A DNA stretch of 64,000 nt from the NCBI RefSeq assembly GCF_030272615.1, contig NC_081408.1:67187546-67251545 (forward strand), read 5' to 3'. Shown here in pieces: positions 59,124 through 64,000 of the stretch (positions are counted from its first letter, which is position 1; each line of letters opens with the position of its first letter). The notes under the pieces were generated by a model. The model worked only from the letters and a program-made list of their open reading frames with translations, made no database searches and was not told the origin of the DNA. This stretch comes from Cryptomeria japonica (taxonomy: Eukaryota > Streptophyta > Pinopsida > Cupressales > Cupressaceae). The position numbers were made by a program, and so were the translations under genes.

Positions 59124-60593
59124 TGTTAATAAGATGAATCATACAAACTTAATCTTCAATATATTCAATAGATTCAACCTCGGTAGCTTTAACATATATA
59201 TGTAACCAAAACTGTAAAACATGCAAACTTATAAACAGATAACACCATAAAACATATAACACCAGATTTAATGTGGAAACCCAAATAGGGAAAAACCATT
59301 GTGGGATTTTGGACCCACTAAGAAATATACTCTTCTAGAGTATGCTCGGTTAAATGAAAATCCTATCAAAGATTACAAACACATTTCTAGATGTGACCTA
59401 GTTAAGAGATTTCCATCAGATCTATTAGGATCTTCACCTTGTTAGAGGTCACCTTGTTAAAGGGTTTCAAACACTCAATCAGAATGTCACCTTGCTAGAG
59501 GATTTACAAATAAGATTGTTAAGTCCACTTGGTTAAGATATTTTCTGTCACTTACAAATAAATAATAGTAATGAGTATGTCTGCAACTTTGCATCTAAAA
59601 TGGTAAAGTAGATTCTTATTTGCTCAATACAAACTAGTCATACGACTTATCTTGTCCCTCTACTGGGCTTCTTACTTTGTTATTGAAATAGGTCTTCAAG
59701 CTTTTATGTTCGGTAATCACTATGTTGCATCCCTGTGCTTACACTTGCTCGCATACATTGTTTATCAATAGTTCCTTATTTATAAACAATTTACTAACCG
59801 CTTAATCTCTTTGATCACATTTCCCATGATCAATCATAGCCATCAGATCTTCAATCTTGACCAGGTTCAATGTATCCTTCGATATGAAAATGTTCTACCT
59901 CACCTTGGAACTTGCATACATTTCTTGGAACTTTTGCTAGGGTATTGTGGTTCAATCTAAGCTATAGATCTTCCTGTTAATCTTCCATTGCCATAGATCC
60001 TTAACAAACATCATACACATTGTATCAATCATTTAATCATATCCAACTCATCAGCTTCCATCATTAAATAACGCATGTATTCAACCAACGCATTCTGTTA
60101 TTACTCGGTTGCAACTCGATAAATACTAAACTTCACTCGGTAGAAATTCTACCTTCATTAACTGATAGCGATAACCTAAGAGTTTACCGACTAGGTTCCT
60201 TAGGGTTTACCAACTAGGTTCCTTGCTCGGTAACATAGTATAGTATTAACCTTACAAACAATAGCATATGTAGGATATCAAAACAATCTAAACATCATGA
60301 TCTCATCATTGTCTAACTCGGTAATAGTTGCCCATTGAATAACTTGTTCCTCCTCTTATTCATCACATTCTTTCTGTGTCTTTTACTAACATCTTAATTC
60401 TCTTCAAAACATACTTCTTAAGATATGACAACATCATACTAAATCAGAAAATCAATTTCTTGACATCAATGACAAAATAATATTGTTAAGACAGTAAACA
60501 GCCTTAATCAGTTATATCCATAATCATCAATAACCTTCTCAATATCCTAGTTGAAATGCCAACAATCTCTTATTGTCTATTATAATGCCAACA
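59124..60593 (-). repeat. Copia 5 5' LTR
   Basis: On the minus strand it starts TGTTGGCATTATAATAGAC and ends CTTATTAACA, followed two bases later by TGGTATCAGAGC. Confidence 0.9.
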
Positions 60594-60598
60594 AATTC

Positions 60599-60998
60599 TT
60601 ATTGGATTTAACCATCCAATTGTAGTCAGTGTGACTCCTATTTTGTGTTTGAGTAGTGAGCTCTAGGCACTTGGCCTTTCTACATGTGTAGACCCCATTT
60701 GTATACACTTACTATCTGCAGTAGTATCATATGATTGTAGGTAAGGTTTTCCACCATGGTTTTTCCCCTTACAGGGTTTCCACATACAAATATTGGTGTT
60801 AAGTGTTGTGGATGACTTTGTCTTTTTGTTTCATACATTAATCTTTACTAGTATTGCAATTATCTGATAAAACTGTCCACCAGTATAAAAGACTGGTTTA
60901 CTAATATTAAGAAATAAGTTGGTTAAGTTGTTTTGGTTTGAATTTATTAGAAAAACTGATTCACCCCCCCCCCTCTCAGTTGTCTCTGGGACCTAACA
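60599..60998 (+). repeat. Copia 2 3' LTR, right piece
   Basis: It resumes TTATTGGATTTAACCATCC exactly as in the 5' LTR (about 46110) and ends GGGACCTAACA at 60998, followed by the target duplication CTATT. Confidence 0.9.
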
Positions 60999-61003
60999 CT
61001 ATT

Positions 61004-61074
61004 AAATGCATGTACCTAAATAAACTTAAGTATAATGTAATAATATCCAAAATAAATAATTATTTAAACCAACA
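61004..61074 (-). repeat. Copia 4 3' LTR, right piece
   Basis: It resumes AAATGCATGTACCTAA as at 63267 and ends AAACCAACA, adjacent to the purine tract on the minus strand. Confidence 0.8.
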
Positions 61075-61329
61075 CCCCCTTCTTAAGTGAAACTTAGCGG
61101 AATGCACTTAAGTCTACAATGGAACTAAGCAATGCAATCATTGACAAATGGAGAAAGAGAGAAAACCCAGTGGGAAAAAACTTGCTCGCAAAAGAGAGAT
61201 GAATGTACAAAAGACTCTCAAAGAAGAAGGACAAAACCTCAAGGAGGATAAAATCCCCCCATAAGAGAGGAAGGAGAAGTTATCTAATCCCTCCTAATGA
61301 GACATCCCACATCCCCAAGAGAGCTCACA

Positions 61330-62660
61330 ACTACTAGAACTTACTCTCGGTGAAGGGTTTGGTGAATATGTCTACAAGCTGCTTCATTGTAGGACAATAC
61401 TACAAATCAATGCCCTACTCCTAAATCAGCTCTTGGATGTAGTGTATATGGATCTTGATGTGTTTGGTCTACTGATACTGGATTGGGTTCTTTGAGATTG
61501 CAATAGTACTCTGATTGTTGCAATGTAGAATTGTCAGTCGTGGAGTGGTGAACCCAAACTCTATGAGAATCTGTTGAAGCCAAATGGTCTCATTCATTGC
61601 ATTAACAACTCCTCGATACTCAGCCTCAGTCAAAGAGAGAGGAATAGCATGTTTATTCTTTTTTTGCCAACAAATGGGCCTTAACCAAGGTGAAAAATAT
61701 AACCTAAAGTAGACTTACAATCATCAAGATCACCAGCCCAATTGGAGTCCGTGTAACCAACTAAGCGAAGTCATGTGCCTACTGAATAATGAATTACATA
61801 GTGATGTGTACTTTAGATGTAATGAAGGATACATTTGGCATCTTTCCAATGAATCTCATGTGGTTCCCACATGAAGAAGGAGACCATACCAACCACAAAT
61901 GAAATATCAGTGCGTGTGTAAGTCAAGTAGATGAGACTACCCACAAGCTGATGATACAATGTGGCATTGACTTGTGGAGAAGAACATCGAGCCTCAAGCT
62001 TGACTCCTGAAAGAAAGAGAGTAGGGGTAGGTTTACAATAAGCCATATGAAAGCATGTAAGTAGATCAAGAGCATACTTGGGCTACGATAGTGTAATCCT
62101 AGAAGGTGACTGTGAAATCTCTATCCTAAGAAAGTAGCACAAAAAACCCAAGTTAGTAATAGAAAAACTGTCATGCAAAGCAGATTTGACCCTACTAATG
62201 ATGGATACAGTGCTCCTTGTAATGATCAAATCATCAACATAGAGGACAAGTATCAAGTCAAAGTCATCTTGTTGCAAAATGTAGACATTCGAATCAGAAT
62301 GACACCTAGTGAACCCTGCTGAGAGAAGAAAAAAATCCACCTTGGTGTACCAAGCCCTAGGGGCCTCCTTAAGGCCATAGAGAGATTTCCTTAGTCTGAA
62401 AACCAACAAAGAATCCTGGATGAAACCCTATGACTTCTCCATAGAAATCTCCTCATCAAGATCCCCATGAAGAAAATAACTCTTCACATCCATTTGATGT
62501 ACAACCCAACCATGAGCTACGACAATAGCGAGTGTCAAGCGAATGGAGTTCATCTTGTTTATGGGTGCAAAGGTCTTAGTATAGTCAACACCTAAAACCT
62601 AAGAGAAACCTTTCACAACAAGTAGAGCCTTATACTTATCCACACTACCATCTGCTGCAT
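61330..62660 (-). pseudogene. Copia 4 RT (partial) and RNase H, broken
   Basis: The coding part begins abruptly at HAADGSVDKYKA in the middle of RT, right after a primer-site sequence. RT continues with VVHQMDVKSYFLHGDLDEE, LRKSLYGLKEAPRAWYTKV and LYVDDLIITRS (62409-62083), then TLYHQLVGSLIYLTYTRTD (62046-61813). RNase H follows in decayed form (NWAGDLDDCKST; TEAEYRG-like) and the end FTKPFTESKF is near 61345. The YVDD/ITRS type and linker wording put it in a different copia lineage from copia 1, 2 and 5. Frameshifts and stops are frequent. Confidence 0.8.
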
Positions 62661-62672
62661 GCTCTGATACCA
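62661..62672 (-). other. Met-type primer-binding site at the short LTR-like unit
   Basis: TGGTATCAGAGC on the minus strand directly follows the end CTCAACA of the 134-bp unit, the normal LTR/primer-site spacing. Confidence 0.75.
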
Positions 62673-62806
62673 TGTTGAGACATGGACTAGCTAGGACTCG
62701 AACCTACGACCTTCCATACTCTGCTTGAGTGCTCTACCACTGAGCTACTGCCCCTCTTGGACTAGTTCATCATCGGTCTGGGTGTTTCTTATTTCCAATA
62801 CCAACA
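62673..62806 (-). repeat. 134-bp short LTR-like unit with internal tRNA-like sequence
   Basis: On the minus strand it begins TGTTGGTATTGGAAATAAG and ends CATGTCTCAACA, giving the inverted ends TGTTG/CAACA. It is preceded by a purine tract (CTTAAGGGGGGG, 62807-62818) and followed by a primer site. The PPT-LTR-PBS order and small size resemble TRIM/SMART-type miniature LTR elements or an LTR-LTR junction. No second copy of this unit was found in the window. Confidence 0.55.
62684..62754 (-). ncRNA. tRNA-like sequence with Pol III A and B boxes (degenerate)
   Basis: The tract is 71 nt, tRNA length. It has a perfect D stem (GCTC/GAGC), A box TAGCTCAGTGG (62737-62747), B box GGTTCGAGTCC (62694-62704), a T stem with four of five pairs and a partly paired acceptor stem. 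The anticodon arm does not pair and there is no U33, so it is not a working tRNA. It could be a tRNA-derived internal promoter (SINE-like, or comparable to Pol III promoters in some TRIM LTRs) or a tRNA pseudogene. Confidence 0.6.
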
Positions 62807-62870
62807 CCCCCCCTTAAGCCACACCTCTCGTGTGCTTGGGGATCCTAGCTTGGACCTGACTTTGCTGCTA

Positions 62871-63339
62871 TGTGAAATTTTTCCAAGATCAAGAGGCAAT
62901 GGAAAGAACAAATAAGAGAGAACAAAATAGATGATAGGAATAAACTATATTCTATCAAGATGAAAAATATGATCAACTGAATCATTACAAGATGTTCAAT
63001 GATTGCCCATACAAAAAATGTAGATGAGCTTGCTTATATAGGAAAGGCCATATGGATATGTGATCACACAAACATGACAAGTGGCTCAATAAGAAACAAG
63101 GGTAGGTAGGAAATAGGTGTGGGTAGGTAGGAGAAACAATATAATATTCCACATGAGGTGGAATGTAACAAAAAGATAAGATAAAAACCATAAAAGGTGG
63201 AAATTATCCTACACACACTATCCCAATGTAGCAGAAACACCCAAGTGTCTCATACCCAAACTACTATTAAATGCATGTACCTAAGTAAACTTAAGTATAG
63301 TGTAATAATATCCAAGATGAAAAATTATTTACACCAACA
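62871..63339 (-). repeat. Copia 4 5' LTR
   Basis: It runs TGTGAAATTTTTCC... to ...TTACACCAACA, matching 45037-45436 plus 61004-61074. It shows the uninterrupted CTATT target used by copia 2. No primer site follows at once on the minus strand; 62807-62870 is unassigned apart from the purine tract. Confidence 0.75.
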
Positions 63340-63583
63340 ATTTGAATCACCTTTGATGATGATATTTTGGTAGCCCTTGTCCTAGACAATAAAAATGCCA
63401 TAGAAATTTTTCATCACTTCTACCTTGTTAGAAGTTTGAATGCCCAAGTTAGCCATATAGGCCACAATGACCCTACCATCTAGATCTTTTATGACCCCAC
63501 CCCTACTTGCTCACCTTGAATTTCCTTTAGAATACATATCAAAATTTAATTTTAACTAATTAGTATCAGGGGAGACCAACCGA
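63340..63583 (-). pseudogene. LINE ORF2 RNase H fragment (first half)
   Basis: The minus strand reads LKLNFDMYSKGN, GGVIKDLDGRVIVAYMANLG, NKVEVMKNFYGIF and IIIKGDS, the RNase H-like domain found at the C-terminus of plant LINE ORF2, with the expected D, E and D residues. Two stops interrupt it. It ends upstream at about 63583 in AT-rich DNA, with no RT before it, so it is a 5'-truncated or separated copy. The downstream half is at 44778-45036. Confidence 0.68.
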
Positions 63584-64000
63584 ATTAAGTATTTTTATTA
63601 TATTTATTATTATACTATATTATAGCCTTATTACATTCTAATTATATAAAAAGAAATATATATTAAAGTAGGATTTGATAAAAATAAGATTGTAAGAACA
63701 GAAAAAATGGGAGAAATATCAAGACCAACAGAATCTATAAGATCAATGATGGTTTGAGATCCCTCATGAGCACCAAAGGAGTGGGCATAAATATTCATAG
63801 TGGTGTTGGAGGAATGTATATCCAAGCTCAAACAAACAATGGATGAATGAAATAAAGTTTCAAATATCTCAACAAAGAAGGAATGACCAAGTAAATCAGA
63901 GTGTGCATCAAAAAAATTACACAAGGGGGTGGAATAGAAGTGGGCCTTCACGATGCACTCAAAACATCTGGTTACCAGGAATGACCAAAGGAACCATGAT
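63584..64000. other. AT-rich region, nothing recognised
   Basis: An A/T-rich stretch (63590-63670) is followed by unique-looking sequence. A 106-codon minus-strand frame (63951-63631) has no recognised motif and is not supported as a gene. Confidence 0.3.

Larger units (their letters stand above)
53374..60593 (-). mobile_element. Copia 5, full-length Ty1/copia
   Basis: 3' LTR 53374-54809 (1436 bp), 5' LTR 59124-60593 (1470 bp); both end TGCCAACA on the plus strand. Flanks are CATTC (53369-53373) and AATTC (60594-60598). The internal region has a perfect Met-type primer site (59110-59121), gag, protease, integrase, RT, RNase H and a purine tract (54810-54821, AAAAGGGGAGAT on minus). It is inserted in the copia 2 3' LTR, so it is younger than copia 2. 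Confidence 0.93.
45437..60998 (+). mobile_element. Copia 2, full-length Ty1/copia carrying two later insertions
   Basis: 5' LTR 45437-46511 (1075 bp, TGTTGGTATTTTGG...CCTAACA); 3' LTR in two pieces, 52703-53373 and 60599-60998 (about 1071 bp in total). The target duplication CTATT is perfect (45432-45436, 60999-61003), and the uninterrupted target is visible in the other copia 4 LTR near 63263. A solo LTR (49188-50805) and copia 5 (53374-60593) are inserted within it. Confidence 0.93.
45037..63339 (-). mobile_element. Copia 4 (internally deleted), containing nested copia 2 and copia 5
   Basis: LTRs of about 470 bp: the 3' LTR is 45037-45436 plus 61004-61074 (split by copia 2) and the 5' LTR is 62871-63339, sharing the AAGATCAAGAGGCAATGG segment and ends CCAACA. 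Its own internal part is 61075-62870 and codes only for the RT end and RNase H. A purine tract (CTTAAGAAGGGGG on minus) directly precedes the 3' LTR at 61075. Gag, protease and integrase are missing. Near the 5' end there is a short LTR-like unit with a primer site. Confidence 0.75.

Noticed and set aside
62684-62754. A functional tRNA gene
   Set aside because: The anticodon stem does not pair, U33 is missing and the acceptor stem has mismatches.
63631-63951. Possible small gene on the minus strand
   Set aside because: No motif, low-complexity hydrophobic end in AT-rich DNA, no supporting context.
1-64000. CRISPR arrays, bacterial operons, rRNA genes, host plant genes
   Set aside because: No regularly spaced repeats, no ribosomal sequence, and no intron-exon gene with a recognised host product; the content is retrotransposon-derived.

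Overview
This is plant nuclear DNA made almost entirely of nested retrotransposons; no host gene was found. The repeat density, the very long LTRs and the mix of element families suggest a gymnosperm (conifer or yew type), but this is inferred from style, since no species-specific marker is present.

Left block (1-28142, minus strand): two Ty3/gypsy elements in tandem share three LTRs in the order LTR1 (1-4343, cut by the window edge), internal A (4344-12397), LTR2 (12398-17173), internal B (17174-23366), LTR3 (23367-28142). LTR2 and LTR3 are both 4776 bp, begin TGTTAG and end CTAACA. Each LTR carries, in the U3 part upstream of its TATA box, a reading frame of roughly 1,040 codons that is broken differently in every copy. 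Each internal region encodes a single-frame gag-protease-RNase H-RT-degenerate RNase H-integrase polyprotein, with a tRNA-Arg-type primer site. A 1855-bp solo LTR (9127-10981) sits in the gag-pol frame of copy A.

Middle (28143-44777): the array lies in a diverged relative of its own LTR reading frame (28143-29199, continuing 36655 to about 37290). That relative is also split by a Ty1/copia element, copia 1 (29200-36654, plus; LTRs 1532 bp each). Next come a truncated minus-strand copia (copia 3: partial gag and a 1137-bp LTR, 37290-38824), a G-patch/zinc-knuckle ORF with LTR-like sequence (38928-41847), AT-rich DNA with degenerate CCCTAA motifs, and decayed coding fragments at 43.0-44.6 kb.

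Right block (44778-63583): a four-level nest. A LINE fragment (RNase H end of ORF2, minus) is split by copia 4 (45037-63339, minus). The 3' LTR of copia 4 is split by copia 2 (45437-60998, plus; target duplication CTATT). Copia 2 holds a solo LTR (49188-50805) in its coding region and a complete copia 5 (53374-60593, minus) in its 3' LTR. Copia 4 also contains a 134-bp LTR-like unit with a 71-nt tRNA-like sequence carrying Pol III A and B boxes, directly next to a Met-type primer site.

Every element is disabled by stops or frameshifts, many of them Gln CAG to TAG changes, as expected from methylation-driven decay. The most unusual items are the ORF-bearing 4.8-kb LTRs, the RNase H placed before RT, and the tRNA-like short LTR.
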